DNA of 64,000 nt from Thecaphora thlaspeos. Taxonomy: Eukaryota; Basidiomycota; Ustilaginomycetes; Urocystidales; Glomosporiaceae. The first letter of the stretch is position 1. Each line of letters starts with the position of its first letter. Positions 39,401 through 50,423 of this stretch are shown here, one piece after another. The notes under the pieces were generated by a model. The model saw nothing but the letters and a program-made list of their open reading frames with translations. It was not told where the DNA came from and ran no database searches. The position numbers were made by a program, and so were the translations under genes. The stretch covers positions 372,001 to 436,000 of the forward strand of contig UWYS01000018.1 in assembly GCA_900291925.1 (NCBI GenBank), written 5' to 3'.

Positions 39401-41757
39401 AGCTGAGCGCCCCGTCGTTGCCGTACTCGCGGTCGAGCTTGAGCGCGCCGGTCAGGGCAATTCGGATCAGAATCTTGAGGTAGTGCGCTAGCCCGGTGAC
39501 GAGCGAGAGCAGCTCCTGCGTGATGCCCATCCGCCGCGCCCCCGTCTCCTGGGTGTGCGAGAGCAGCGAGAAGAAGTTAACAATCTTCTTGCAGAGCATC
39601 CGGGCCTCGCGGATGTGGGAGATGCCCTTGGCCTCCTCGCGGCGGAAGTGCGCCTCGAGGTCGTCGATGGCCGAGAAAAGTATCTCGACGTGGAGGATGA
39701 AGCGCTCGGCCATCCGGACACCGCCAAGGTAGCGTCCGCTGCTGACATGACGCAGCATCTCGGAGATGCAGGCGGCCGAGCTCTCCTCGAACGCCGAGAG
39801 CACCGTCCAGATACGGTAGACGCGCTCCTCCATCTGCTTTTGCTTCTGCTTGAGGCTCGACGGTGTCTCCCATGCCTCAATCTCGAGCGCGTCGACGGTC
39901 GGCATCGCATCGGCCGCCACCGAGAGCGTTGGCGCGACGCCCGAGACGGACGGCTCCGGCGCAGACGGGACGGTCGTGGGTTCGCTCGCGACCCCCTCGC
40001 GTGGCGTCGACCCAGTCGGGCAGAGCTTTATGTTCCAGAACTTGTGGATCATGTAGCACTCCGGGTGCCAGTGCTCGTCGTTGTTGTTGCGGTTGATCTC
40101 GACAAACTGCTTGAGGATGGCCGTCTTGCAGCCAGTGCACTTGATCGCAAAGCGCGTGCTGTAGTGAAAGTGGCAGAAGACCTGACTATCGTGCTCATAG
40201 TAGCTGTCCTGCGGCCCGAAGACGGTCGGGCAGACGGAACAGGTGAAGTGCTCGACATGGTACTTTTTGCCGAGCGCCGTGATGTAGCTGCCACGGAGCG
40301 CGCCGCCGCACTTGGCGCAGATCAGGTCGAGCCGCCGAAAGTAGTCGGTCTCGCAGAGCGGGAACAGCTTGCCAGTCCCCGCCGAGTCGACCATGTCGTC
40401 GGTCGCCGGGAAGAACTTGGCTGCCACCACCTTGTTGCAGTCCTGAGATGAGCCGGCCGTTGAGGAGCGGAGAGAAGCCGAGGACAAAGGTCAGTCTGAG
40501 AAAGAAAAAAAACAGGCGTGCACGCAAAGGAGCATCCGCAGGAACCATCGTCGCCATCATGTGACTCACGTTGCAACGGAAGCAGTCGAGATGGTAGACG
40601 CTGCCGAGAGCGCGGACGAACTGACCCGTCATCACCTTGCCGCAGGCCCTGCACGTTTGCTCCTTGCGGCTCGAGTGGGCGCGCTCCTTGCCGACATGCG
40701 TCTGGCTGCCAGACGGACCACCGCCGCTGCTCGTCTGGGAAACGATGCCGCTGCTGGGGCCGGTGTACGACTCCAGACCCGCGCCACCGTTGATGCTAGA
40801 TGCGGTGGCGGCGGAAGCAACCTGCTCGGCATTTGCTTCAAAGGGGCCACCGCCCTGCACGAGCGCAATGCTCGACCCGGGCATCGCCCCTCCGTCGGGC
40901 GAAGGCAGCGCGCTGTGGGAACCCTTCCGAGCTGCTGCGTGGCTCCCAGTGCCAGCGGTCCCGTTCATACCTCCCTGGCCTGGTCCCTGAGCCAGGTTCT
41001 GGCCCTGCGAGCTCGTGTCAATCCGCGGCATCGGCCTGAACGAAGCCCGCCGAGGCAGGTGAGGGCCCGGCCCATCGCGAGGCCCTGTTCCCCTTTGCTG
41101 CTGCTGCTGCTCGTGCTGCTGCTGGTGGTGCGAGACAACTGCGGCCGTGGGCCCTTCGTGCTTCTCCTTTTCCTGCTCCCAGCTCCAGCCTGGGTCGACC
41201 GCCCGGCTCTTGATCCTGTCGGTGTCCGCCCGCCGCCTCCCCCTGCCCTCGAGGTCGTCGCCCGGGACGTTGAGCGAAGGGCTAGGTGACAGGTCTCCTC
41301 TCTGCTGCCGCGGTGGAACGGCGTCGGTTTCCGGCGCAGGCGAGTGGGAGCGCGAGCCGCCGCCGCCGCCTTCGTGCGACGAAGTACGCGAATAGGAGCG
41401 GAAGGCGCCGGGCGGCAGTGGTGACAGTGGCGACAGTGGCGGGTTGGCAGCATCGCCTTGGCCGTCGGAGGCTTCGAAGCTCGTCGACGTGTCGGCATGC
41501 GACGAGAAGTCGCTCCCCAAGTTCAAGGCAGAGGCGGAGGGCGAGGTAGCAACGCCGCCTGACGTGGTCATTGCGGCAATCTCTTGTTCAAGGCCGGAAG
41601 CGTTGTCGGAGGGGGCCACGTTGGAGTAGTAGGACGAGGCAGCTTCGGATTGGCCGGTGTTAGACCGCTGCGGCAGCCTTCGCTGTGGAAGCTGTGCCGC
41701 CTTCCAGGGAGCCGGGCTGGAGCTGCTGGGGCTGATGGGCGACCTGGCGTCGGACAT
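36267..41757 (-). CDS. RGA1: LIM-domain RhoGAP (Rga1/2 family)
   Basis: GTPase-activating protein for Rho/Cdc42-type GTPases acting in polarity and septin/actin control. Four exons: 41757-40570, 40442-37808, 37685-37350 and 37228-36267, 1,706 aa. Long disordered N-terminus, then LIM zinc fingers: CRACGKVMTGQFVRALGSVY with HLDCFRCN joined across intron 1 to DCNKVVAAKFF, then CAKCGGALRGSYITALGKKY and CSVCPTVFG, CTGCKTAILKQFV, and a further CVACGQTVEEECLRMGV...CKTCRRP. The C-terminal RhoGAP domain begins GVFGIPLEILVE (about 1275) with arginine finger Arg1326 in SVEGIFRKNGNIRRL, then DDNPVQLAALLKKFLRELPD and NLATVICPNILYSKG. Several CTG/CAG tracts give poly-Gln, one near the C-terminus. The 3-4 LIM plus RhoGAP layout matches Rga1. 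Confidence 0.92.
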
Positions 41758-43315
41758 GCCAAGGTCGATCGGCTCGGTGACGGCTTCTGCTACTACGACT
41801 GCTGCTGCTTCTGCTGCCTGCTCTCTCTAGATCAACCCAGCAGGCCCGCTATAGCGTGTCTGTGAAGGGTCGTGTGGGTGGAAGGCGTGTGTTTATTGGC
41901 CCGCCTAGTCCCGACCGGAGAGGTGAATCTACAACGGTGCTGTAGGGAGAGTGAGGAATAAGACTGTCGCCCTGTCTTTCTAATTGCGAGGCAGTGGGTC
42001 GTCGACGTTCTACGACCCGCCCTGTGGCATCCAAGCAAGCTTCGGATGAACCGGGAGCGCTTGATTAGGAGACGAAAGAGGGTGGCGAGAGCAGTCGGGC
42101 GCCATGCACGTCAGCCAGACCAGGCGAGCGAGGCGGGGTGGACTGGGCTGGGTAGATAGGTTCGCGGCAAGCTTGCAGACGATGACACGAGGGTCGTGGT
42201 GGGTAGCGTAGCGCTGGGCAGGAAAGGCAGCAGGATGGCGCGAGCTATGAATACACAGGAGTGCCGGGACCGGCTACCTCGGACGAGGCGGTGAGCTAGC
42301 GTGCGGGAGATGTTGGCGGAGCGTTTCCGTCTGGCTGGATGGCGGAGATCAGACGGCGATGTGATAAAGGGACGTCGAGAGGGAGCGAAGCGCGGGATGC
42401 GACAGATTGACGATCCAGGCGATCTGTGCCGGAACAACAGAGTGGAGAAGGGCGTGACAACGGAGGTCGGTCGGTCACGCGAGCGGCCGAGGGCAGATGG
42501 ATCCGACGACGGAGCCAGGACGAGGCTTGCGAGAGGAGCTGGCCGGCCTGATGGCGGGTCGGCTGGCTGGCTGACTGTCCAGTCTTGTGATCCAGAGGCT
42601 AGAGCCGGATCAAGTGTGCAGGAGCCGTGGTGGTCGGGGGGCGAGGACCGGGTCGGACTGACGACGACGAGGCGTAGGTCGTTGAGTGTAGCGGTGTCGA
42701 GTGCAGGTCGTGGCAGATCAGAGAGTCAAACGAGCCGACGGGCGAGCGGACGGCGCGGAGCGGGTCGAGGGAGCAACCGGCCAACCAACTCCGAGAGACT
42801 GGGATAGATCGACCGGGCTTCGTGGGCTGCTCGGCGTGGTAGCAAGAGAGGCCTAGACCGAAAACAAGCCAGCGTTTGTAAGCCTCGGACAAGCGTGCGT
42901 GTGAGCGAGTGACGAGAGGGAGATGATGGTGAGGTCGGTGAGAAAGGCGCTCCGTGTGAGAGAGAGGGGGTGACGGGAATGAGGGATCAGGTCGGGTGTG
43001 GCGAAGGAGAGGGATGTGACGGTAGAAGCGGGGTGTGTAAGATGTGATGGTGCGGCGTGATGCTCCGAGAGGCGCAAGGTGAGGCAAGGCAAGGCGAGGC
43101 GGCCCCCCTCTGCCTGTTCTGGCGGCGGCTCTTGCGGCGGGGGCTCTGGCTGAGGGCGGGGGAAAGGCCAGCCTGCCTGCCTTGGGCCAGGCCGCCTCAC
43201 ACCCAGGGGTACAAGGGCTGGCCTGCGTGCACGTAGAGTGTGCCTGCATGCGTGCAGATGGAGCGGCACGTCGAATTGGCCCAAATGAAAGCCTGCATCC
43301 AGCACAAGCAGCATT
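41758..43315. other. Upstream/leader region of the LIM-RhoGAP gene
   Basis: No gene supported. Purine-rich on the plus strand (GAGAGAGG runs), consistent with a pyrimidine-rich leader for the minus-strand gene. Confidence 0.45.
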
Positions 43316-43526
43316 TGTTGGCGATCGGCTGCATCGGATCTGAGCCCGATGGAATCGGACGGATCGGGCTGCGGTGAGTCGCCGACTCGCCGTGGGAGCT
43401 GCTACCACCAGGCCTAGACGCAAGGCATGCTTGTGGGATTGCTGGGGACCGTCTAACGTACAGATAGAGGCTCCTGGGCACCATCGTCGAGCTGGAATCC
43501 ATCATCCTTGACATCTATCTTCTACA
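43316..43526. repeat. 211-bp structured dispersed repeat, copy 2
   Basis: Same orientation and boundaries (TGTTGG...CTACA) as 30088-30250, with about 49 extra bases between GGCCTAGAC and CTCCTGGGCACC. Flanks GCATT and GCTTT match at four of five positions, a possible worn target-site duplication. The CCGCA/TGCGG outer stem is kept through a G-U pair, while the inner stem has one mismatch. Confidence 0.75.
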
Positions 43527-45623
43527 GCTTTAACTAACTCAGCCGGGATCTGCCTTGTTGCCTTGTCTCTCTGGCTAATTATAATGCTACTTAACTTGAT
43601 TTAAATGGGGATTGACGAGTCGGATCCAGCGATTAGAAAGCGAGCGCTAGGGCCGCTTGCTGCCTGCGTCGTCGTCGTCGTCGTCGTCTTTCGTCGTCGT
43701 TCGTCGTTCGAGGCGGCACAAAGTAGTTGACAGAGCTCCGCGGCCAGGTTCCGCCGCCGCCCTGCCTCTCGCGCCGCACCAGCGTCGGCGGCTTTTTAGT
43801 CCATCTTGGGCCCGCCCGTCCCACTAAGCTTCTCGTCATGTTGTCCTCCTCCTTCTTCTCCGTCCGCCCAGGCTGGTGGCGTGGCAGCTACCACGGCACT
43901 ATCTCCACCTCTCCTGGCGGCTTGCGTGGTCACGATGAGCTGCGTTTGAGCCGAAGCTCGGTGAGGGTCGGAGAGGGATCCAAGGCGGGCAGAGAAGGCG
44001 GTGTCATCTACGACTGCGCAGCACTTGGACGCCACCGCACACACGCACGCACGCACGCATACGGACGACGACGAAGCCCGGCCGCCGGCAGGAACTCTCC
44101 CTGATGCCATTACTGTATTGCGTATGCTGTCGGTCTGGGCTTCGCTGAGGTCATCAAGGGTGAGCACAGGAGCGCCGTAGCCTCCGCTGAGCGTTGTAGA
44201 CCATCCGGGTCCACCAGGTTAGGGTGGGGGATGTCTTGATAGAGCGTCGAGCATTATGCTCATCAATCATTGCTCTCTGGACTGATTGGGCATCGAGAGA
44301 TCGAGAGAAGAGAAGGCGACAGCCCACAGAGAGAAAAACGGCCAACCCGGGCAGCGGAAGACAAGACTACAGTACTGCCCCATCATCTTCGGACACCGTC
44401 GCCACCTGCAGGCATAGAGGCTGAATCGTGGAGAGCATTATCTTGCACCTCGCCGCCGCCCAAGCGCATGCTGCCGTGGCGTCCAGGTAAGATCGTGCAT
44501 CCCGTCGTTCCTGCGCCCGTTCGCTGCGAACCAAGCACATATCTATAAAGTGATACACTGACTTACAGTCAGCTTGCTGCGTACGTCTTGCTCCTCTCAG
44601 CCTAGCTCCTAGGTGTGCGGTCGGAGTTGAAGATTTGCATACTAAGACGGCGCGCGCTAACCTACGGTACTCGACTGACAGGTCCATGCTCGTTCTACTC
44701 TGCGTTGCTGCAGTGAGACGATGCAAAGAGAGCTCGGACAGATATGAGAGAAAACCGACGATCCTTCGGTGAGTCGACCGTGGTAGTAGGATGCCGCCTT
44801 GGCAGCCCGGCCTCCGCTCGACCTCGAAACAAAGGTCAGTCTATCGCCACCTAGAAGATGCCTGCCTAGCAATGAGCATCCCTTCGGAGACGGAGCTTTC
44901 CGGGCTGTTTTCAGGCTGACTGTCGATCCATGCCCGCCCTGCTTGCTACAGATGACCGAGTCGCAGGCTTTCTCCTCTTCTACGCCTTGCCGCACCAGCG
45001 TCTGCGCGCCAAGCTCGTTGCCGTCGATGGGAGAGGGCGAAAGGTAATGTTGTCTCCATTTCACTTAAAGAGCACCGCAAGCGAGAGGGGCTCGACGCGG
45101 CGGAGGGCGGGCTGGCTGGCTGGCATGAAGCTTCCAAATGCCGGGACCCCGGGTCGATGGCATGTTCGCCTTCACCGTCGACTCCAACAATGGCCTCGTC
45201 TCGGCGTTGCCCAAGACCCAAGGGACGAGTGGAAGCCAAAGATCCAGACAGGAACATACGACGCAGACGACATGTCTCTGCTGCCTACACCACTGCCTCG
45301 GGCGTACGTACATATACTCCTGGCTCCGTACGAGCGGTGCGTCCAAGCAAGGGGGAGGTGGGACCGCGGTGGATCTCGCTTCTTCTCCACAAATGACCTA
45401 CGTTGCAGGCGGCTAAAGGGGGCCGCAAAACGCTTGATGGGACGAAGCGACGATGACAGCTTCCGCACGAGATGTGACGGCGTCTTGGACGGTTACCACG
45501 TCGGGCGTTACCGTACCCCGCCTTTTCCCTTCCGCTCGCTCGGGCCGTGGACCTTTGAGCAAGATAAGCACTTCCCCGCCAGCGTCATCACGACCGCCAA
45601 CGATCGTCTCCACCACCACCGAC
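43527..45623. other. Gene-poor region left of the DDAH-like gene
   Basis: No recognisable protein. It has a (GTC)n/CGT-rich microsatellite at about 43,667-43,710 and CACACACGCACGC repeats near 44,040. ORFs upstream of 45,624 in the DDAH frame have no family similarity. Confidence 0.45.
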
Positions 45624-46390
45624 ATGTCTGCTTCCAATTCTTCTTCCGCCGTCAGCGGCAGCGGCCAGGGCGATGGTAAACTCCTCGTCCGCCGACCCTC
45701 TCCCCACCTCGCCTCTGGTCAAATCACACACATCACCGCACCCACGACGTCTTTCATCTCCCACCCGCCCTCCCTCTCTCAACGGACATCCTACACTTCC
45801 GTCTTCGCTCGTTGTGGGTGGGAAATCCACACAGTTTTACCGGCCGACCACTGTCCGGATAGCGTCTTTGTCGAAGATGCCGTCGTCTTTTTCGGATCGG
45901 TCGCTCTCATCACCTCACCTGGAACGTCTTCTCGAGAAGACGAGATTGTCGGTGTAGAAGAGTTCCTCGAGACGAACAGAGAGAAGTTGGGCTTGACAGA
46001 AACGAAGAAAATTGTGAAACCGGGAATGTTGGACGGAGGCGATATCCTGAAGGTGGGTAAGACGGTGTATGTAGGACAGATTTCGAGGACCAACGACGAG
46101 GGGAGGAGACAGTTGAAGGAGGTGGTGGAGAAGTTGGGTTGGGAGGTCAAGAACGTGCCTGTCACCAAGGCTTTGCATCTTAGTGAGTAGCATCGCGACG
46201 GGCTGCGTCGAAGGTGTGCTGTGAGATGGCACTGACGAATAAGTGTCGACTTGCTCCCTGCATCGCCCACGTCTTTCGATCGCACGACTACACAGAGAGC
46301 GCCGTGACGGCTTTACCAGATGGGACTATGAAGGTCCATAGAACCCAAGTGTCCGGAACGACAGTGGCCCAGGCGGTGCAGGGCTTATAG
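45624..46390 (+). CDS. Truncated dimethylarginine dimethylaminohydrolase-like protein
   Basis: Amidinotransferase-fold (beta/alpha propeller) enzyme family that hydrolyses methylated arginines. Exon 1 is 45624-46182 and exon 2 is 46296-46390, joined at a GTGAGT...CAG intron, 217 aa. The family core is clear: LLVRRPSPHLASGQITHI, DHCPDSVFVEDAVVFFGSVA (substrate Asp/Glu region), MLDGGDILKVGKTVYVGQIS, and across the intron LHLKSAVTALPDGTM with the conserved His. Then it stops making sense: KVHRTQVSGTTVAQAVQGL and stop. DDAH proteins normally continue about 50-80 residues to a nucleophilic Cys near the C-terminus. That part is absent here and not found before the next gene at 46502. It is therefore probably inactive, a pseudogene, or a non-catalytic relative. 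Confidence 0.75.
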
Positions 46391-46501
46391 CTCCGTGTCA
46401 ACGTTGTATGTGGCTGGGGAATCGGGCGACGTAGTTTCAACAAAAGTCGAGAGCAAGACATCTTGTCCTTTTGAACATCCTGGGCTAGTCCTTCTCTCGT
46501 C

Positions 46502-48152
46502 TCAAGCTATGTTCGACACCTCCTTGGCCGACGCCTCACCACCTTTTTCATCCTCCGTCTGTCCTGCTACCTCCTTTTCCGTCTCGGTCGTCATCTCTTC
46601 CGGTGCAACAGCCGCAGCGGGAAGGGGTGCATCCTCGTCTGTCTTCTCCACCTTGGTCTCGTCCTTGGCTACGTTCGAATCCTCTGTCGTCGTAACGCTC
46701 GACGGCTCGGCAGTCGTAGGTGCTGCTGCTTCTGTTGGTTGGGGGACGGCATCGGACATCGTGACGTCTTCTTCGTTTGCTTCGCCGTCTGTAGCTGTGG
46801 GGGCTTCGGGCGCGGCTGCTTCTGCGGATGCGGACGCTGTTGCGGCTTCTGCGCTCGTCGTCTCGGCGGATGGCTGCTGTGCCGCTTCGGGGGCCGTCTC
46901 TGTCGGTCCTGTGGGGACGCATGCGGAAGCGTCTGCCTGCACCTCTTCGGGCACGGTCATTGCCTGCGGCTTGGCAGTGTCGGCCTCGGCTTGCGCAGGC
47001 TCGGCGGTCGCCAATAGCTGAGCCGGCGCCAGCACAGGTGCCCCCGGCGTCGGCGGTGGGGGTGTAGGCTGAGCGGCGACGGGCGCAGGGACCGGTGGGG
47101 GCACCGAACCGGGAGCAGGTGTGGGCGTCGCCGACGGCTGGACAATCCCGTGGGCCTGGTTGAGCTGCTGGATGGCTTCGAGCTCCTGTCGCTGCCTCTC
47201 TGCCTCTGCCTCTGCCGTCGCATCTTGTCCGTCGACGGCCATGTTATTCGATTCGGAAGCAGGCTGTCGTTCCGTCTGACCCGTGGCGGCCTGGGAGCGA
47301 GCACGGAGCTCGGGCGGCGTTTCCGCTCGGACGAAGCCAAGCCCTACGATCCGACCGCGGCTCGGGTGCTTGGCCCAGCCGTCGTCTTCCGTCGCCTGCT
47401 GCTGCTGTTCGCTATCGTCGGCCAGGACGCCGTCGCCCGCTTCGTCCCAGACTGGGCTGTTGGCGGGCAGCTTGCCCGAGATGACGAGGTTGAGGCGTTG
47501 GAGCTTGCGGGTGTGCTGGTCGGAGAGTTGGCGCAGTTCGCTCTGGAGCGACGAGACACGCGAAGTGAGCTCCGGCACGGACATGGACGAGTAGGGCGAG
47601 GGAGCGGATTGCATTGTGTCTGCGAGCGGTGGCGTCGGCAAGGAGCAGGCCCGGAAAAGGAGGCGTAAGTACGGGCGTTGGCAGGCTGGTTGGTCGGGGC
47701 CCGGCCGGCCGCGACAGGGAATAGGCAGAGGTGAGGCACTACTCACCGATCCTGCGAGCGTCAAAGATCATGCTGAGGAGCTCGTGGTTCTTGATGTACC
47801 TAGCCGTGGCAAGGTCCCTGGGTGTGAGCCTGTCTAGATCGTCGAGGACGTTTTCTGGGAGCTCCTCTGGGAGGTTGGAGAGGACGTTGAGGCCGAGGGA
47901 GCCCTGACCGTGCCCTGGCATCATGCCGGGTGCGCCTGCGCCCGGGTGGTATCCATGAGGAGCAGGTTGCCCGCCCTGGTGAGGATAGCGGTGGGGTGGA
48001 GCGTAGGCTGGGTACGGGTGTGGAAGGTGCTGGGTGAAGGAATGTGCGCGCGAGGGAGTGGAAGCCGAAGGAGCGTGCTTGCGCTTCCTTCCCCTGGCGG
48101 AGGCGGCGCTAGAGAAGGGTGTGAGGTTGTCGATGTAGCGCTGCTGGTTCAT
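46502..48152 (-). CDS. Unrecognised protein with conserved N-terminus and coiled coil
   Basis: Two exons, 48152-47747 and 47619-46502, joined by a GTGAGT...CAG intron with a CTTAC-type branch site, 507 aa. The N-terminus starts MNQQRYIDNLTPFSSAASAR then a basic GRKRKHAP (possible nuclear localisation signal). A His/Pro/Gly-rich stretch follows, then a helical motif LPENVLDDLDRLTPRDLATA with RYIKNHELLSMIFDARRI. Exon 2 opens with a coiled coil (ELTSRVSSLQSELRQLSDQH). Then come a Gln run, GRIVGLGFVRAETPPELR and a long Ala/Pro/Glu-rich low-complexity tail. The pattern looks nuclear and possibly chromatin-related, but I cannot assign a family. It is divergent from SSL1, 381 nt apart. Confidence 0.7.
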
Positions 48153-48533
48153 GGCGAGGTTAGATGTGCGATGGGTGGTGGGTGGTGGGTGGTGGGTGGT
48201 GGACGGCTGGACGGCTGGACGGTGGTGGGATGTCGGTGGTGGACGGGCAAAGAGAGAGCAGCGTGCGCCCGCCTGGCCCGCACCGCGACGCGTGCCCGCC
48301 CAACGAGACGCCGTTGATTCGCGCGAGAGAAATGAATGAGCACAGGCCAGAGCATGAGGCGACTCGGCAGCTGCTGCTCCACTTTAGCACAACCCTCGCT
48401 CTTACCCCTTCCCCTCTCTTCCCCACCCCGTCATCCTCTCCCTCTTGCTCTCCCTCTTGCTCTCCCTCTTTCTCTCCCTCTTGTCGCCCCTCTCCGTGGC
48501 TCCACCCACTCTTTCGCCCCTCAGGCACTCAAC
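48153..48533. promoter_or_regulatory. Bidirectional promoter region with simple repeats
   Basis: A 381-nt gap between divergent starts. G-rich (GGTGGGT)n at about 48,172-48,205, and tandem CTCTCCCTCTTG units at about 48,430-48,482 form a long pyrimidine tract in the SSL1 leader. TTTCGCCCCTCAG just before the ATG could be a 3' splice site of a leader intron. Confidence 0.5.
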
Positions 48534-50162
48534 ATGGCGCCACCACGGAACGGCGCGCGAGACGGCGACTACCTACAGGGTCCCGCCGACGACGGCTTCG
48601 ACCGCGAAGAAGAGGACTACCTCGACGATGACGATAGCGGCGACGACTTCCGCTTCGCCCCCATGCTTCCCCGCCTTGGCACACGCGGAGCGGCTCTGGC
48701 CACACGCAATAGCGCAAGAGCAGCAGCGTCATCATCCACAGCAGCAGCGGGCGCATCCAAAAACAACCGCCCACCGGGAGCGGCATCGTCGGCCGGCAAG
48801 ACCGCCAAGAGCAAGGGCAAGGACGCCGGCTACAGCTGGGAGGCCACCTACAAGCGATCCTGGGACAGTGTCCACGAAGACGAGAGCGGCAGCCTCGAAG
48901 GCGCCATCCGCCAGATGATCGAGAGCAACAAGCGCAAACGCATCACCCGCGACGTCGCTCCCGTCCAGCGCAGCATCATCCGCCACCTCGTCCTCCTCGT
49001 CGACCTCAGCTCCAGCATGCTCGAGAAGGACCTTCGCCCCAATCGATTCGACCTCACCCTCCAGTACGCCCGCGAGTTTGTCAACGAGTACTTTGACCAG
49101 AATCCAATCGGACAGCTATCCATCATCGCAACGCGCAACGGGATAGCAGAGAGGGTCGCAATGATGGGCGGCAACACCGTCGATCACGTCGCCAGCCTCA
49201 CGAACAAGCGCAAGCTCGAGCCGCGCGGCGAGCCGTCGCTCCAGAACGCGTTGGAGATGGCGCGCTCCAGCCTCGCCCACCTGCCCGCCAGCAATTCGCG
49301 CGAGATCCTCGCCATTTTTAGCTCCTTGACCACGTGCGACCCGGGCAACATCCACGACACCGTCCGCCAGCTGCAGCAGGACCACATCCGCGTCTCGATG
49401 GTCAGCCTCGCCGCAGAGGTCAAGATTTACAAGGAAGTCTGCGCGCGCACCGGCGGGACGTTTAGCGTCGCGCTCAACGAGGGCCACTTTCGCGACTGCC
49501 TGTTTGACCTCGTACCGCCGCCGGCCGTCGAGGGCAAGGTCAAGCGTCGAGGTCAAGGTCAAGGTCAAGGCGGCAGCAACGACGACAACGACGCCGCGTC
49601 GCAGGGGATCGACCTGCTGCAGATGGCCTTTCCGCTCCGCCTCCCCGCGCACTCTGATCCGACGCTATGCGCCTGCCACTCGCGCGTCAAGGGGTCCGGC
49701 TACCTCTGCCCACGCTGCGGCTGCAAGGTGTGCGACGTCCCCACCGACTGCCCCGTCTGCGGCATCACGATCGTCATGAGCACCCACCTCGCTCGATCCT
49801 ACCACCACCTTTTCCCCGTCGGCAACTGGCTTGCTGTGCCATGGGAGAGCGTGATGAATGACTCGAACCCAAACTGCTTCTCTTGCAACCTGCCCTTTCC
49901 CACCAAACCGACCGAAGGGAGCGCCGACAGCGCCAAGACGGAGACGACGACGACGACGACGGCCGCTGGTAGGTCGCGCGATGCAGCCTTGGCCAAGTCA
50001 AAGGGACCCAATGGCGCAAAGACGGTGGCGGGAGCGAGCGTGGATGAGGGCGGGCTGTCGCCGTCCTCGCGCTATGCCTGTTCGCGATGCAAGACGCACT
50101 TTTGCCTCGAGTGCGATGCGTTCGTCCATGAGCAGCTGCACGTCTGTCCTGGCTGTTGCTGA
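48534..50162 (+). CDS. SSL1: TFIIH core subunit Ssl1/p44
   Basis: Subunit of transcription/repair factor TFIIH that regulates the Rad3/XPD helicase. I start at 48534 (CAACATGG); an in-frame ATG at 48336 would add a low-complexity leader. The product is 542 aa in one exon. An acidic N-terminal region is followed by GYSWEATYKRSWDSVHED and RSIIRHLVLLVDLSSSMLEKD, the von Willebrand A-like domain start (about residue 155), and SREILAIFSSLTTCDPGNIH. Then come the zinc modules: CACHSRVKGSGYLCPRCGC with CDVPTDCPVCG, and after a Thr/Ala-rich insert CSRCKTHFCLECDAFVHE then LHVCPGCC at the very end. This architecture is specific to Ssl1/p44. Convergent with VPS60. Confidence 0.95.
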   Translation: MAPPRNGARDGDYLQGPADDGFDREEEDYLDDDDSGDDFRFAPMLPRLGTRGAALATRNSARAAASSSTAAAGASKNNRPPGAASSAGKTAKSKGKDAGYSWEATYKRSWDSVHEDESGSLEGAIRQMIESNKRKRITRDVAPVQRSIIRHLVLLVDLSSSMLEKDLRPNRFDLTLQYAREFVNEYFDQNPIGQLSIIATRNGIAERVAMMGGNTVDHVASLTNKRKLEPRGEPSLQNALEMARSSLAHLPASNSREILAIFSSLTTCDPGNIHDTVRQLQQDHIRVSMVSLAAEVKIYKEVCARTGGTFSVALNEGHFRDCLFDLVPPPAVEGKVKRRGQGQGQGGSNDDNDAASQGIDLLQMAFPLRLPAHSDPTLCACHSRVKGSGYLCPRCGCKVCDVPTDCPVCGITIVMSTHLARSYHHLFPVGNWLAVPWESVMNDSNPNCFSCNLPFPTKPTEGSADSAKTETTTTTTAAGRSRDAALAKSKGPNGAKTVAGASVDEGGLSPSSRYACSRCKTHFCLECDAFVHEQLHVCPGCC

Positions 50163-50423
50163 ACGCTCGGTGGTTGGTTCGACCCGACGCGCAAACCGCT
50201 CCTGTCCTGTCGCTGCTAGAAGAGAGCTCGCTTTCGCCTCTACTCCCTCCCACCCAGCATGTACTTGTATCACCACGCACAACGAATCGTTAGAACCTCG
50301 CATTGGCTCTCGAGTGTCACCTTTGCCGTCGAGTGGTATGTGTGATTGCGCGCAAGCTGCGACCAGAGAGCGAGGAGAAAACGCAAGACGGACCATGCTC
50401 CCCTGCCTGCCTGCCCTGCCATG

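Noticed and set aside
30088..43526. The two 163/211-bp repeats as LTRs of one 13-kb element
   Set aside because: Ordinary host genes (four-TM protein, LIM-RhoGAP) lie between them, and no gag-pol is enclosed.
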